In this document: piece after piece, positions 8,982 through 17,561 of the stretch
Layout: each line of letters opens with the position of its first letter
How positions within the stretch are numbered: position 1 is the first letter of the stretch
Assembly: GCF_014640075.1 (NCBI RefSeq)
Contig: NZ_BMGG01000005.1
Location: 473,186-537,185, forward strand
DNA from: Chelatococcus reniformis
GTDB lineage: Bacteria; Pseudomonadota; Alphaproteobacteria; Rhizobiales; Beijerinckiaceae
Direction of reading: 5' to 3'
DNA length: 64,000 nt
Made by a program: the position numbers and the translations under genes
The notes under the pieces: generated by a model
Told to the model about the DNA's origin: nothing
Database searches by the model: none
Seen by the model: the letters and a program-made list of their open reading frames with translations, nothing else

Positions 8982-10001
8982 TCAGGCCAGCGCCGCGGCA
9001 GCATCCTGGAGCTGCTCCTTGAGCTCCGGCAAAGCGCGGTGAGCGGCTTCCGCGCCCAGTTCGATGCCTTCGACTGCGCGATGGAAGTCGAACAAGCCGA
9101 TGCGGCTGAGCTTGGGCGAGATCATCACGTCGGGCGGATCGCCGGCCAGGCGCGAGCGGGCGATCCGGTCCTGGGTGATGTTGAAGGCGTCCATCATCAC
9201 CGTGCCGATACCGGGTGCCCCGTCCGGCCGACGGCCGAAGCGGCCGATGCGGCGGGCGGCCTCGAATGCGCCGAGAAGGCGGCGCCCGTCCGAACTGTCG
9301 GAGGCCAGAGCCGCCAGTTCCTCCTCATCGGGGCCATGGGACGGGATGGTTGTGCCACGCATCGAGCGCAGGTCGCCGGAGAGATTGATGCAGATGACGA
9401 ACTCGGCGCCGAGCGCCCGGGCCACTGTGATCGGGATGGGGTTGACCAGGGCACCATCCATCAGCCAGCGGCCGCCGAGCTTCACCGGGTTGAAGATGCC
9501 CGGCAAGGCATAGGAGGCCCGGACCGCGTCGGCCACCGGCCCGCGGGTCAACCAGACCTCGTGGCCGGTGCCGAGCTCGGTCGCCACCGCGGCGAAGCGG
9601 ATCGGCAGTTGCTCGATGCGCGTGCGGCCGAGGTGCTTGTCGAGAAGCACGCGCAACCGGTCGCCGCTGATCAGGCCGGACCCGCCGATGTGGAAATCCA
9701 TCAGCCCGACCATCCGACGCTTGTTCAGATGGCGTGCGAAGTCCTCCAGGGTATCGAGCGTTCCGGTGGCATAGCAGCCGGCCACGACCGCACCGATGGA
9801 GGTGCCGACGATGACGTCGGGCACGTAACCTTCGGCCGCCAACACGCGCAATGCGCCCAAGTGCGCCCAGCCGCGCGCTGCACCGCCCCCGAGCGCCAAG
9901 CCGAGCAACGGCCGCTTGCGCACGGCTACGGGCTCGGCAGGCGGCTCGGCGTCGCCGAAAGCGCCGAACCCGAAGCTCCTGAAACTGAGTCCGTCGAACA
10001 T
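8982..10001 (-). CDS. Patatin-like phospholipase family protein
   Basis: A 339-residue patatin-domain protein of the RssA/NTE type, a Ser-Asp dyad lipid acyl hydrolase. The oxyanion-hole glycines are in LALGGGAARGWAHLG, the nucleophile elbow is VGTSIGAVVAG, and the catalytic Asp is in LMDGALVNPIP. The N-terminal 30 residues are variable and Phe-rich. The C-terminal third (about 230-339) is helical with FNITQDRIARSRL, typical of this clade. There is no signal peptide, so it probably acts in the cytosol or peripherally on the membrane. It precedes hisI in the common alphaproteobacterial order. Confidence 0.92.
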   Translation of the reverse strand: MFDGLSFRSFGFGAFGDAEPPAEPVAVRKRPLLGLALGGGAARGWAHLGALRVLAAEGYVPDVIVGTSIGAVVAGCYATGTLDTLEDFARHLNKRRMVGLMDFHIGGSGLISGDRLRVLLDKHLGRTRIEQLPIRFAAVATELGTGHEVWLTRGPVADAVRASYALPGIFNPVKLGGRWLMDGALVNPIPITVARALGAEFVICINLSGDLRSMRGTTIPSHGPDEEELAALASDSSDGRRLLGAFEAARRIGRFGRRPDGAPGIGTVMMDAFNITQDRIARSRLAGDPPDVMISPKLSRIGLFDFHRAVEGIELGAEAAHRALPELKEQLQDAAAALA

Positions 10002-10165
10002 GGGGGCTCACATCCGAATCGCCGCTGCGGCACGTCAGATCCGACCACGTATGCACGTCGCTCGTGACGAATGCATGGTGTGCCGCACAAACATGACCTT
10101 ACGAGGGCTTGGCCTTGCACTGCAACTGCCTGCCGTGGCCCCGGGCCCGTTGCCGCGAGCTTGAT

Positions 10166-10588
10166 CTATTCCGTGAAGGTCAGTTCGACGTCGCGGGCGG
10201 CCGCGCCGACCGGCACGGCGCGATAGAAGCACGAGCGACGTCCCGTGTGGCAGCAGCCGCCGTCACCGCCCACGCGTACGCGGAGCCAGACCGCATCCTG
10301 GTCGCAGTCGATGCGCATCTCGACAACGCTCAGCACTTGGCCGGAGGTGTCGCCCTTGTGCCAGAGCGTGCCGCGGGAGCGCGACCAGAACCAGCCTTCC
10401 CCGGTCTCGACCGTCTTAGCCAACGCCTCGGCATTCATGTGCGCCACCATGAGCACCGCGCCCCCGGCAGCATCCGTCACCACGCAGGTGACCAATCCGT
10501 TGGCATCGAACGCCGGCGTCAGGCGGGCGCCCTCCTCGACCTCGCGGTGGCCGCCAGGCGGCGCGAAAACGTCGACATTCCCGTTCAT
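10166..10588 (-). CDS. hisI: Phosphoribosyl-AMP cyclohydrolase
   Basis: HisI opens the adenine ring of phosphoribosyl-AMP, step 3 of histidine biosynthesis. The 140-residue protein shows [19 protein letters not shown] and [18 protein letters not shown]. The zinc/magnesium site is in [14 protein letters not shown] and the following [14 protein letters not shown]. It is the monofunctional form without a HisE domain. The start is taken as MNGNVDVF, preceded by AAGG at a workable distance; an ATG nine codons upstream is possible. It lies 153 bases downstream of folE on the same strand, away from other his genes, as is usual in this lineage. Confidence 0.95.
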   Translation of the reverse strand: MNGNVDVFAPPGGHREVEEGARLTPAFDANGLVTCVVTDAAGGAVLMVAHMNAEALAKTVETGEGWFWSRSRGTLWHKGDTSGQVLSVVEMRIDCDQDAVWLRVRVGGDGGCCHTGRRSCFYRAVPVGAAARDVELTFTE

Positions 10589-10741
10589 CGTAGGGCCTTG
10601 CGGCTGGTGCATGCCCGATCGGACGTCACGAATTGGCCCTGATCGCAACGCTCGGCTTCGGCGTGGTGTGACGCGCGTTCGCCGCCGGAGAGCACGGCCT
10701 CCACGGCGACGGGCCGGACGATGACCGCTGCGGACCGCGGC

Positions 10742-11395
10742 TCATCGATAGTCGCGAACCAGGGTCATGAAGCGGGCCTGTTCGCTCGGATCGGACTTGA
10801 ACACGCCGCTGAACTGCGTCGTGATCGTCGACGCACCGTGCTTGCGCACGCCGCGCATGGACATGCACATGTGCTCGGCCTCGATCATCACGGCGGCGCC
10901 GCGCGGCTTCAGCCCGTTGACGATCGTCTCCAGCACCTGGGCCGTCAGGGCCTCCTGGGTCTGCAGGCGGCGGGCGTAGCTGTCGACCACGCGCGCCAGC
11001 TTCGACAGCCCGACGACGCCGCCGTCCGGGTAGTAGGCGATGTGCGCCTTGCCGACGAACGGCACCATGTGGTGCTCACAGTGCGAATAGAATTCGATGT
11101 TGCGGACCAGCACGATGTCGCTGTAGCCGCTGACCTCTTCGAACACCCGTTCGAGCTGCTCCTCGGGCGCCTCGCCGTAGCCGCGGTAGAGCTCCTCGAA
11201 CGCCTTGACCACCCGTCGTGGCGTGTCGAGCAGGCCTTCACGCCCGGGGTCGTCGCCGCACCACTCGATGAGGGTGCGCACAGCCGCTTCCGCCTCCTCG
11301 CGCGAGGGCTTGGTGATCAGGGACTTCGTCGCGCTCTTCTTGTCGGCGTTGGCCGGAGCCAATCGCGCGGACAAGGACTTAACCACAGCATCCAT
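10742..11395 (-). CDS. folE: GTP cyclohydrolase I
   Basis: FolE converts GTP to 7,8-dihydroneopterin triphosphate, the entry step of folate synthesis. The zinc ligands are visible: Cys and His in [15 protein letters not shown], and the second Cys in [14 protein letters not shown]. The GTP-binding signature [19 protein letters not shown] is intact. The 217-residue length is normal. The start [12 protein letters not shown] was chosen because GGGAGG lies just upstream. The first 35 residues are a poorly conserved Lys/Ala-rich extension. The Fe-S scaffold gene is divergent from it, with a shared promoter region of about 240 bases. Confidence 0.96.
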   Translation of the reverse strand: MDAVVKSLSARLAPANADKKSATKSLITKPSREEAEAAVRTLIEWCGDDPGREGLLDTPRRVVKAFEELYRGYGEAPEEQLERVFEEVSGYSDIVLVRNIEFYSHCEHHMVPFVGKAHIAYYPDGGVVGLSKLARVVDSYARRLQTQEALTAQVLETIVNGLKPRGAAVMIEAEHMCMSMRGVRKHGASTITTQFSGVFKSDPSEQARFMTLVRDYR

Positions 11396-11635
11396 GTGGG
11401 GCCTCCCGCCGTCGATCATCGTGTATCTTCATCCTGGGGGCAAGCAAGCGACGGGCACGCACCCGGCGGCTTGCACCACCCGCCGGCTCCAGTGAGGAAA
11501 CTTTCGAGAGCCTCATGCCCGACCTATATATGAGCCGGCGCCGCTCGTCCCAAGCCCGGCGCAGATTGATGCAGGTCTTAGCAGATATGACGGCGCACGT
11601 CGGGTTGTCGCCGACGGTGCCGCAACGGGTCGCCC

Positions 11636-12085
11636 ATGCTGAATGACGTCTACAACAAGCGCATCCTCGAACTCGCGGCGAACATCCCGCGCATCGGACG
11701 GCTCGCGGCGGCCCAGGCCACTGCGGCAAAGCATTCCAAGCTGTGCGGCTCTAAGGTGACGGTCGACATTGCCATGGAACACGGGCGCGTCAGCGATTTC
11801 GCGCACGAGGTGAAGGCCTGCGCGCTGGGGCAGGCATCGAGCTCGCTCATGGCGCGCCACGTGATCGGCACAAACGGCGATGAACTGCGCGCGCTGCGCA
11901 AGACCGTGCTGGCAATGCTGAAGGAGAACGGGCCGCCGCCCAGCGGGGCGTGGGCCGACTTCGCCGTGCTGGAGCCCATCCGCGACTATAAGGCGCGTCA
12001 CGCCTCCACCATGCTGACGTTCGACGCCGTCGTCGACGCGGTCGAGCAGATCGAGGCGGCTCAGGGCGCCTTGGCGGCGGGCTAG
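11636..12085 (+). CDS. IscU/NifU-N-like iron-sulfur scaffold family protein
   Basis: A 149-residue member of the NifU N-terminal/IscU fold family. Two of the three cluster-ligating cysteines of IscU can be recognised (SKLCGSKV near residue 37 and VKACALGQASSS near 61). At the third site the motif reads YKARHASTML: the neighbouring His is kept but the Cys is Ala. The Asp after the first Cys in IscU (CGD) is also replaced (CGS). This variant is frequent beside folE in Alphaproteobacteria and is probably not a full scaffold; a Zn-binding or delivery role is possible. The ATG at 11636 lacks a strong ribosome site. Confidence 0.85.
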   Translation: MLNDVYNKRILELAANIPRIGRLAAAQATAAKHSKLCGSKVTVDIAMEHGRVSDFAHEVKACALGQASSSLMARHVIGTNGDELRALRKTVLAMLKENGPPPSGAWADFAVLEPIRDYKARHASTMLTFDAVVDAVEQIEAAQGALAAG

Positions 12086-12133
12086 TGCGCTTTTTGAGCG
12101 AAGCGGACGTTGGCCCCGCGTGAAGAAAACGCG

Positions 12134-12200
12134 ACAAATCAAAGAGATAGAGCATTTGGCCACCGGATGAGGTCATCCAACGGCACGCAAATGCGCAGAA
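12134..12200 (-). repeat. Palindromic intergenic repeat, copy A
   Basis: GCATTTG (12152-12158) pairs with CAAATGC (12188-12194), around an inner dyad GGATGA...TCATCC. The flank CAAATCAAAGAGATAGAGC is, in reverse complement, the same as the flank of copies B and C at 24.1 kb. It lies downstream of the scaffold gene. See the other copies at 20.3 and 24.1-24.3 kb. Confidence 0.7.
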
Positions 12201-12284
12201 TCGTTTTGACGCGAGAGCGCTTTTGCCACTCGGGCAGGCGCATCCGCCGTGCCCGCAGCTCCGACTGGCCCCGTCCTAGGGGTC

Positions 12285-13139
12285 TTACCAGAGCGCCTTC
12301 ATGTTGAAGGAATAGGCAGCGCTGAAGCCGGCTGTGAACTGGTCACGCGAGCCGATATTGCGCACGATGGGGCTATCGGCGGCGGACGACACGAGACGGC
12401 TGTAGCCGCCGAAGACCGTCGTCGTCCACGCGTCCGACCAAGTGTAGGAGGCGGAGCCGACGACGCCCAGGGAGGTGACGCCGCCGGAGGCCTTGTATGG
12501 CGTCACGAAGCTGTTGAGGGCCGCGTCCTGGGGCCGGACGCCGAAGGTGTCCTGCATGTAGCTCTTGCCGCCCCAGTCCAGGCGCGGACCGATGGCGAAG
12601 GTGAAGCGCTCGTAGGGCAGCACGAAATCGAGCCCGACCGTGCCGACCAGCCCATGCACGTTCCCGACCGCATAGCGGCCTTCGAAGCGCGCCCGCAGGA
12701 ATTGCGTCGGCCAGATGTCGACGAAGAAACCGGGCTGCACGGACCAGCCGGCATCGTGAATGCCGAACAGCTTGCGCTGCGAGCCGGAGTAGCGGCCGCC
12801 CTCGTAGCCCGCGACAACGCCGGCCCTGAGCCAGGAGGTATCGAAGAGGGCCAGGCTGGCGCTGTCGTCCGGCGAGGTGAAGCGCCTGACCTCGCCCGGG
12901 CGCCGGTAGCTGAGGGAGGGATAGCCGAAGACGCTGTAGCGGTCCGACCCGGTCCAACTCGGTCCAACGGCGATCGTGCCCTTGAGCGTCACGATCCACT
13001 CGTCGGCGCCCACGGGAGTGGAATCGAACACGATGGCGGAGCGGTCGGTCGCGTCGGCGGCTGCGGCGGGAGATGCCGCGGCGATCGCCGGTATAGCGGC
13101 CGAAACGAGAAGAGCGACGAGCGTGCGTTGGTGGGACAC
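12285..13139 (-). CDS. MipA/OmpV family outer-membrane protein
   Basis: A roughly 284-residue secreted beta-barrel protein. A signal peptide (LVALLVSAAIPAIAAASPAAAA) is followed by the MipA/OmpV domain: an early strand IVTLKGTIAVGPSWTG, the motif DRYSVFGYPSLSYRR, and a C-terminal strand ending in aromatic residues (AAYSFNMKALW), as outer-membrane barrels do. MipA in E. coli scaffolds murein enzymes, and OmpV relatives are porin-like. The function here is unproven. The GTG at 13139 gives the cleanest signal peptide; an ATG at 13178 would add 13 residues. It is a stand-alone transcription unit, divergent from yidD. Confidence 0.85.
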   Translation of the reverse strand: MSHQRTLVALLVSAAIPAIAAASPAAAADATDRSAIVFDSTPVGADEWIVTLKGTIAVGPSWTGSDRYSVFGYPSLSYRRPGEVRRFTSPDDSASLALFDTSWLRAGVVAGYEGGRYSGSQRKLFGIHDAGWSVQPGFFVDIWPTQFLRARFEGRYAVGNVHGLVGTVGLDFVLPYERFTFAIGPRLDWGGKSYMQDTFGVRPQDAALNSFVTPYKASGGVTSLGVVGSASYTWSDAWTTTVFGGYSRLVSSAADSPIVRNIGSRDQFTAGFSAAYSFNMKALW

Positions 13140-13289
13140 GGGATCTTTCGTGCGTTTCGAATGCAGCGTTGTCAGCATTGGATACGCCACAAGGGGTTAA
13201 TAACTCAACCCTTTAGGCGATGGCACGGGCGGTCGCGCGACAAAGCGCGGCCGACTGTGGCAGAATCGCTCCATAGCGAGGTGTGGAAC

Positions 13290-13745
13290 ATGGGCTCGTC
13301 CTTTCGGGCTGTAGGCCAGCCGCGGGGCACCTTGGCAGCGAGGGGTGCTCGCGGCCTGATTCGCGGCTACCAGCTGACCTTGTCGGCGTTTCTCGGCCGC
13401 CAGTGCCGCCATTTGCCGTCCTGCTCGTCCTACGCCGACGAGGCGATCGCGCGGCATGGGCTGTGGGCTGGCGGCTGGATGGGAGTGGCCCGGATTTGCC
13501 GCTGCCACCCCTGGGGGTCGAGCGGCCTGGACTTCGTGCCGGCGAACCCTCCGGCCGGGGCCGACTGGCGGCGGCCGTGGTCCTATGGCTGCTGGCGCGG
13601 CACGAACCCGATCGCGCCGGAGCGCAAGGCGGCGCCGGGCGAAGCATCGGCTGCCGCCGAGGGATCCGGCGACGCCGTGCCCCCGGCGGGGCCGGGCCAG
13701 CCCGCACCAACCTCAAACGCTGCGGCTGCGGCATCGAACGCCTGA
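13290..13745 (+). CDS. yidD: Membrane protein insertion efficiency factor YidD
   Basis: YidD is a small membrane-associated protein that helps YidC-dependent insertion. The core is plain: GLIRGYQLTLSAFLGRQCRH, PSCSSYADEAIARHG, and RICRCHPWGSSGLDFVP, with the conserved cysteines. The classical protein is about 80 residues. Here a Trp-rich alphaproteobacterial extension (ADWRRPWSYGCWRGTNP) and a Pro/Ala-rich tail bring it to 151. The last 163 bases overlap, antisense, the 3' end of the HD-domain gene. The ATG at 13290 has only a weak purine tract (GTGTGGAAC) upstream. Confidence 0.93.
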   Translation: MGSSFRAVGQPRGTLAARGARGLIRGYQLTLSAFLGRQCRHLPSCSSYADEAIARHGLWAGGWMGVARICRCHPWGSSGLDFVPANPPAGADWRRPWSYGCWRGTNPIAPERKAAPGEASAAAEGSGDAVPPAGPGQPAPTSNAAAAASNA

Positions 13746-14302
13746 TCGAGGGCGGGCGAAACACCGCGGCAGCCGCGTGCCACGGCCCGCGCCCAGACGA
13801 GGTGTGCGGCCCGCCGCGCGGGCGGCCAATGCGCGGGGGGCTCCGTCGCCTGGGCCCGCAGGTTGCTGGTCTTGTCCGCCAGCTTGATCAGCTTGGCGCG
13901 ACGGGTGAGCGTCGGGGCATGGTCGATCTGTGCCTGCTTCTGCTCATCGTCCGACAGCCGAGGATCGTCGGTCAGCTCTTCCACCAGGCGGGTCACGTCG
14001 TCGCCGAAGGCGGCGCGCAGCGCCGCTGCGGTCACGCCAGCCTTCTCGATGACATCGTGCAGCAGGGCCGCCGAGAGCAGAGCCGGATCGTCGCCGCCGC
14101 CCGCCGTCGCGACCAGTTCCGCAACCTCGAGCAGATGGTTGATGTACGGGCGCGGCGGCCGACCCTTGCCGGCCTGACCCGCGTGGCGGCTGGCGGCGAA
14201 GGTGGCCGCGTGCAGAACCTGTGCGGCGAGCGCCGGCCCGCTCCAATCCGCGTCACTGATCGGCGGGCCGCTGCACTGGGACGGGTGCTCTGGATCGCGC
14301 AT
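13583..14302 (-). CDS. HD-domain protein, MESH1/SpoT-hydrolase-like
   Basis: A 239-residue protein with an HD metal-dependent phosphohydrolase domain like the (p)ppGpp 3'-pyrophosphohydrolase of RSH enzymes. Metal-binding residues fit: His in FAASRHAGQAGKGRPPRPY, His in INHLLEVAEL, HD in SAALLHDVIEKAG and Asp in IKLADKTSNLR. It is a stand-alone small alarmone-hydrolase type with no synthetase domain. RSH enzymes have HDxxED where this protein has HDVIEK. The ATG at 14302 follows GAGGAGGATGCC, a strong site. The Ala/Pro-rich C-terminus runs antisense into yidD. It is divergent from thrS. Confidence 0.82.
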   Translation of the reverse strand: MRDPEHPSQCSGPPISDADWSGPALAAQVLHAATFAASRHAGQAGKGRPPRPYINHLLEVAELVATAGGGDDPALLSAALLHDVIEKAGVTAAALRAAFGDDVTRLVEELTDDPRLSDDEQKQAQIDHAPTLTRRAKLIKLADKTSNLRAQATEPPAHWPPARRAAHLVWARAVARGCRGVSPALDQAFDAAAAAFEVGAGWPGPAGGTASPDPSAAADASPGAALRSGAIGFVPRQQP

Positions 14303-14550
14303 GGCATCCTCCTCATTGGCGCCGCTTTGCGGCGGCATAGGTCCGACGCGCGCAACGGCCGCAGGTTCCCCTGCACAGGCGAGCCCGAAACGCTTCTCAG
14401 TCATTGATGAGAATTGCCATCGGTCCTGCCGTCCGTTAAGCGCAGCCGCTGCGCTGTCACCACCCCGCTGGGCGGGGATGTGCAGGCACGTGACACGATA
14501 ACCCCGCATGCTTACCTGCTGCGTGTGCAGGAGTGAGCCGGAGACAGACC

Positions 14551-16581
14551 ATGCTGACCCTGACGTTTCCCGACGGCGCCGCGCGCCAGTTTCCTGACGG
14601 TGTCTCCGGGCTCGAGATTGCCAAAGGCATCTCGCCCTCGCTCGCCAAGCGCACCGTGGCCATGGCGCTCGACGGCGTGCTTGCAGATCTCGCCGATCCG
14701 ATCCTGCGCGACGCCCGCATCGAGTTCGTTTCGCGCGAAGATCCGCGCGCCCTGATCCTGATCCGCCACGATGCGGCGCACGTGCTCGCGGAGGCGGTTC
14801 AGTCGCTCTGGCCCGGCACGCAGGTGACGATCGGCCCGGTGATCGAGAACGGCTTCTATTACGACTTCGCCCGCAACCAGCCGTTCACGCCGGACGACTT
14901 CCCCGCCATCGAGAAGAGGATGCGGGAGATCATTGCCCGCGACGCTCCGTTCACCAAGGAGATCTGGAGCCGCGACAAGACGCAGTCCTTCTTCCGCGAC
15001 AAGGGCGAGATGTACAAGGTCGAGCTGATCGACGCGATCCCGGCCGGCGAGGACGTCAAGATCTACCGGCAGGGCGAGTGGCTCGACCTCTGCCGCGGCC
15101 CGCACATGACCTCGACCGGTAAGGTCGGCCAGGCCTTCCGTCTGCTCAAGGTGGCGGGTGCCTATTGGCGCGGCGACAGCAACAACCCGATGCTGACGCG
15201 CATCTACGGCACCGCCTTCGCCACCCAGGAGGACCTCGACGCCTACCTGAAGCAGCTCGAGGAGGCGGAGCGCCGCGACCACCGTCGGCTCGGGCGCGAG
15301 ATGAACCTGTTCCACTTCCAGGAAGAGGGGCCGGGCGTGGTCTTCTGGCATGCGAAGGGCTGGACGCTGTTCCGGGAGCTCACCTCCTACATGCGCCGCC
15401 GGCTCGCCGCCGACTACGACGAGGTGAACGCGCCGCAGATCCTCGACAAGGCGTTGTGGGAGACCTCCGGGCACTGGGACTGGTACCGGGAGAACATGTT
15501 CGTCACCCAGACCGAGGACGAGCGCGTCTTCGCCATCAAGCCCATGAACTGCCCTGGTCACGTGCAGATCTTCAAGCATGGCTTGAAGTCCTATCGCGAC
15601 CTGCCCCTGCGAATGGCGGAATTCGGATCCGTGTCACGCTACGAGCCCTCCGGCGCGCTGCACGGGCTGATGCGCGTGCGCGCCTTCACACAGGACGATG
15701 CCCACGTCTTCTGCACCGAGGAGCAACTGGCGGACGAGTGCCTGAAGATCAACGAGCTGATCCTCTCCACCTACGCAGACTTCGGCTTCGACCGTATCGT
15801 CGTGAAACTCTCGACCCGGCCGGACAAGCGCGTCGGCAGCGACGAGATGTGGGACCATGCCGAGGAGGTGATGGGCCGGGTGCTGGAGCAGATCGAAGCG
15901 CAGTCGCAGGGGCGCATCAGGACGGCGATCAATCCGGGCGAGGGGGCCTTCTATGGACCCAAGTTCGAGTATGTGCTGCGTGATGCCATCGGCCGCGACT
16001 GGCAGTGCGGCACCACCCAGGTCGATTTCAACCTGCCCGAGCGTTTCGGTGCCTTCTACATCGACGCCAGTGGCCAGAAGCGGACTCCCGTGATGGTGCA
16101 CCGGGCCATCTGCGGCTCCATGGAGCGCTTCATCGGCATTCTGACCGAGCATTTTGCCGGCCATTTCCCGCTGTGGCTGGCGCCGCTCCAGATCGTAGTC
16201 GCCACCATCACCCAGGATGGTGACGAGTACGCGCGGGCGGTCGCCAAGGCGGCAGCGCGGGCGGGGCTGCGAGCCGAGCTCGACCTGCGCAACGAGAAGA
16301 TCACCTACAAGGTGCGCGAGCACTCGCTTGCCAAGGTGCCGGTGCTGCTGGTGGTGGGCAAGAAGGAGGCGGCGGAGGGCACCGTGTCGATCCGCCGGCT
16401 GGGATCGACCGAGCAGCGCTCGATGGCGTTGTCCGAGGCGATCGCGCTGCTGCGGGACGAAGCGGAGCCGCCGGACCTCAAGCGTGCTCGCGGCGAGGCG
16501 GCGGAGGACGAAGGCGGCGGCCTCGACAGCAGCCACGTGGAGATCGACGGGCACCATGTGGTGGCCGGCACGGCGGGTTGA
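14551..16581 (+). CDS. thrS: Threonyl-tRNA synthetase
   Basis: A class II aminoacyl-tRNA synthetase charging tRNA-Thr. Domains in order: TGS ([17 protein letters not shown]), the editing domain with [10 protein letters not shown] and [12 protein letters not shown], the catalytic core ([11 protein letters not shown], motif 2 around [12 protein letters not shown], motif 3 [17 protein letters not shown]), and the anticodon-binding domain ([19 protein letters not shown]). At 676 residues it is slightly long because of an acidic C-terminal tail after [11 protein letters not shown]. The start at 14551 follows GCCGGAGACAGACC. A Cys and two His of the catalytic zinc site are in place. A hairpin terminator follows. 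Confidence 0.97.
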   Translation: MLTLTFPDGAARQFPDGVSGLEIAKGISPSLAKRTVAMALDGVLADLADPILRDARIEFVSREDPRALILIRHDAAHVLAEAVQSLWPGTQVTIGPVIENGFYYDFARNQPFTPDDFPAIEKRMREIIARDAPFTKEIWSRDKTQSFFRDKGEMYKVELIDAIPAGEDVKIYRQGEWLDLCRGPHMTSTGKVGQAFRLLKVAGAYWRGDSNNPMLTRIYGTAFATQEDLDAYLKQLEEAERRDHRRLGREMNLFHFQEEGPGVVFWHAKGWTLFRELTSYMRRRLAADYDEVNAPQILDKALWETSGHWDWYRENMFVTQTEDERVFAIKPMNCPGHVQIFKHGLKSYRDLPLRMAEFGSVSRYEPSGALHGLMRVRAFTQDDAHVFCTEEQLADECLKINELILSTYADFGFDRIVVKLSTRPDKRVGSDEMWDHAEEVMGRVLEQIEAQSQGRIRTAINPGEGAFYGPKFEYVLRDAIGRDWQCGTTQVDFNLPERFGAFYIDASGQKRTPVMVHRAICGSMERFIGILTEHFAGHFPLWLAPLQIVVATITQDGDEYARAVAKAAARAGLRAELDLRNEKITYKVREHSLAKVPVLLVVGKKEAAEGTVSIRRLGSTEQRSMALSEAIALLRDEAEPPDLKRARGEAAEDEGGGLDSSHVEIDGHHVVAGTAG

Positions 16582-16618
16582 AGCGGGCCGTTCACCGCGG
16601 CCCTGCGATGGATGCGCC

Positions 16619-16654
16619 ATGGATGGTCGGGCCAGGCTCGGGCCGACCATCCAT
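16619..16654. terminator. Hairpin terminator between thrS and the convergent gene
   Basis: ATGGATGGTCGG (16619-16630) pairs perfectly with CCGACCATCCAT (16643-16654) across a 12-base loop. It lies 38 bases after the thrS stop and 12 bases before the convergent gene end, so it could serve both. Confidence 0.65.
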
Positions 16655-16665
16655 ACAACCAAGCG

Positions 16666-17553
16666 CTACTTGGCGATCACGTCGATGTCGCGGTCGAGGC
16701 CTGACTGCACCTTGAACTCGCGGGTGTAGACCTGCCCCTCATGACGGGCGATGACCACGTAGTCGCCCTCGGCCAGGACGAAGGAGGGGAAGGCGCCGAT
16801 CGCTTCGCGGATCACGTCGCCGCCCGGCGTCAGCACGCTGAAGGCGGTGCCGGCGAAGGCCTCGCCTCCCTCCTTGCGCACCAGCTTCAACGTCACCGTC
16901 GCGGCCCGATGGTTGAGCGTCGCCTCGGTGATCCGCCCCGCTTCCACCTTGAGGTCGGAGCGCATGATGGCGTTCGAGTCACCGTAGGTGGACACGACGT
17001 GGTAGGTGCCCTCCGGCAAGCGCACGATCTCGCCCGGCCGGGCGTTGCCGACCACGAGGCGCCCTTCCGGATTCTGGCCGACCGGCACGTAGACGGAGAA
17101 CACCAGCTTCGACGGCGGGATCGCGATCTCGTTTATGGCCCCCGAGATCTTCAACGCACCGGCACTGATGGTCAGCCGCTCGCTCGTGTCCCCGCCGATC
17201 GTCACGTGCTTCATGGCGCTCGCGTAGCCGTAGGCGGCGTGCACGACGTAGGCGCCCTGCTTGAGCGCGAAGATCGGGTCGGCATCGTCGGACCGCGCGA
17301 GCGGCGTGGGCGCCTCGCCGCCCGGGTCGGGGATCTGGGAGAAGACGCGCCAGGTCACGCCCGAGCGCAGCGGTCGCGCGTCGCCTGCGAGCGTTGCGCT
17401 CAGATGCAGCTTACCCATCGGCGGCGGGGCCGGCGACGTTGGCGCTGCTACAGCCGGCGGCGCCACGGCTGGCTGGGTCTGGGCCGCGGCGGCGCTGGCC
17501 AGGGCCAGGCCGACGGCAACGAGCGTCGCTCGCAAAATGTCGATCGCGGTCAA
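16666..17553 (-). CDS. Periplasmic beta-rich protein of unknown function
   Basis: A 295-residue exported protein. It has a signal peptide (ILRATLVAVGLALASAAAAQ), then a Pro/Ala linker of about 30 residues. Repeated beta-sandwich-like units follow, each built on the theme G.Y.V.A.YG...: QGAYVVHAAYGYASAMKHVT, EGTYHVVSTYGDSNAIMRSD and EGDYVVIARHEGQVYTREF. These resemble carboxypeptidase-regulatory-like or PEGA-type domains. The gene starts 8 bases after the stop of the YfhO-like gene on the same strand, so the two are almost certainly co-transcribed. That suggests a role with a cell-envelope sugar or glycolipid process. No family name is certain. Confidence 0.75.
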   Translation of the reverse strand: MTAIDILRATLVAVGLALASAAAAQTQPAVAPPAVAAPTSPAPPPMGKLHLSATLAGDARPLRSGVTWRVFSQIPDPGGEAPTPLARSDDADPIFALKQGAYVVHAAYGYASAMKHVTIGGDTSERLTISAGALKISGAINEIAIPPSKLVFSVYVPVGQNPEGRLVVGNARPGEIVRLPEGTYHVVSTYGDSNAIMRSDLKVEAGRITEATLNHRAATVTLKLVRKEGGEAFAGTAFSVLTPGGDVIREAIGAFPSFVLAEGDYVVIARHEGQVYTREFKVQSGLDRDIDVIAK

Positions 17554-17561
17554 GCAGCCTC

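Noticed and set aside
12249-13289. Plus-strand frame extending upstream of yidD, antisense to the MipA/OmpV gene
   Set aside because: The real protein on the minus strand has a signal peptide and barrel motifs; the extension is Gly/Ala/Asp shadow.
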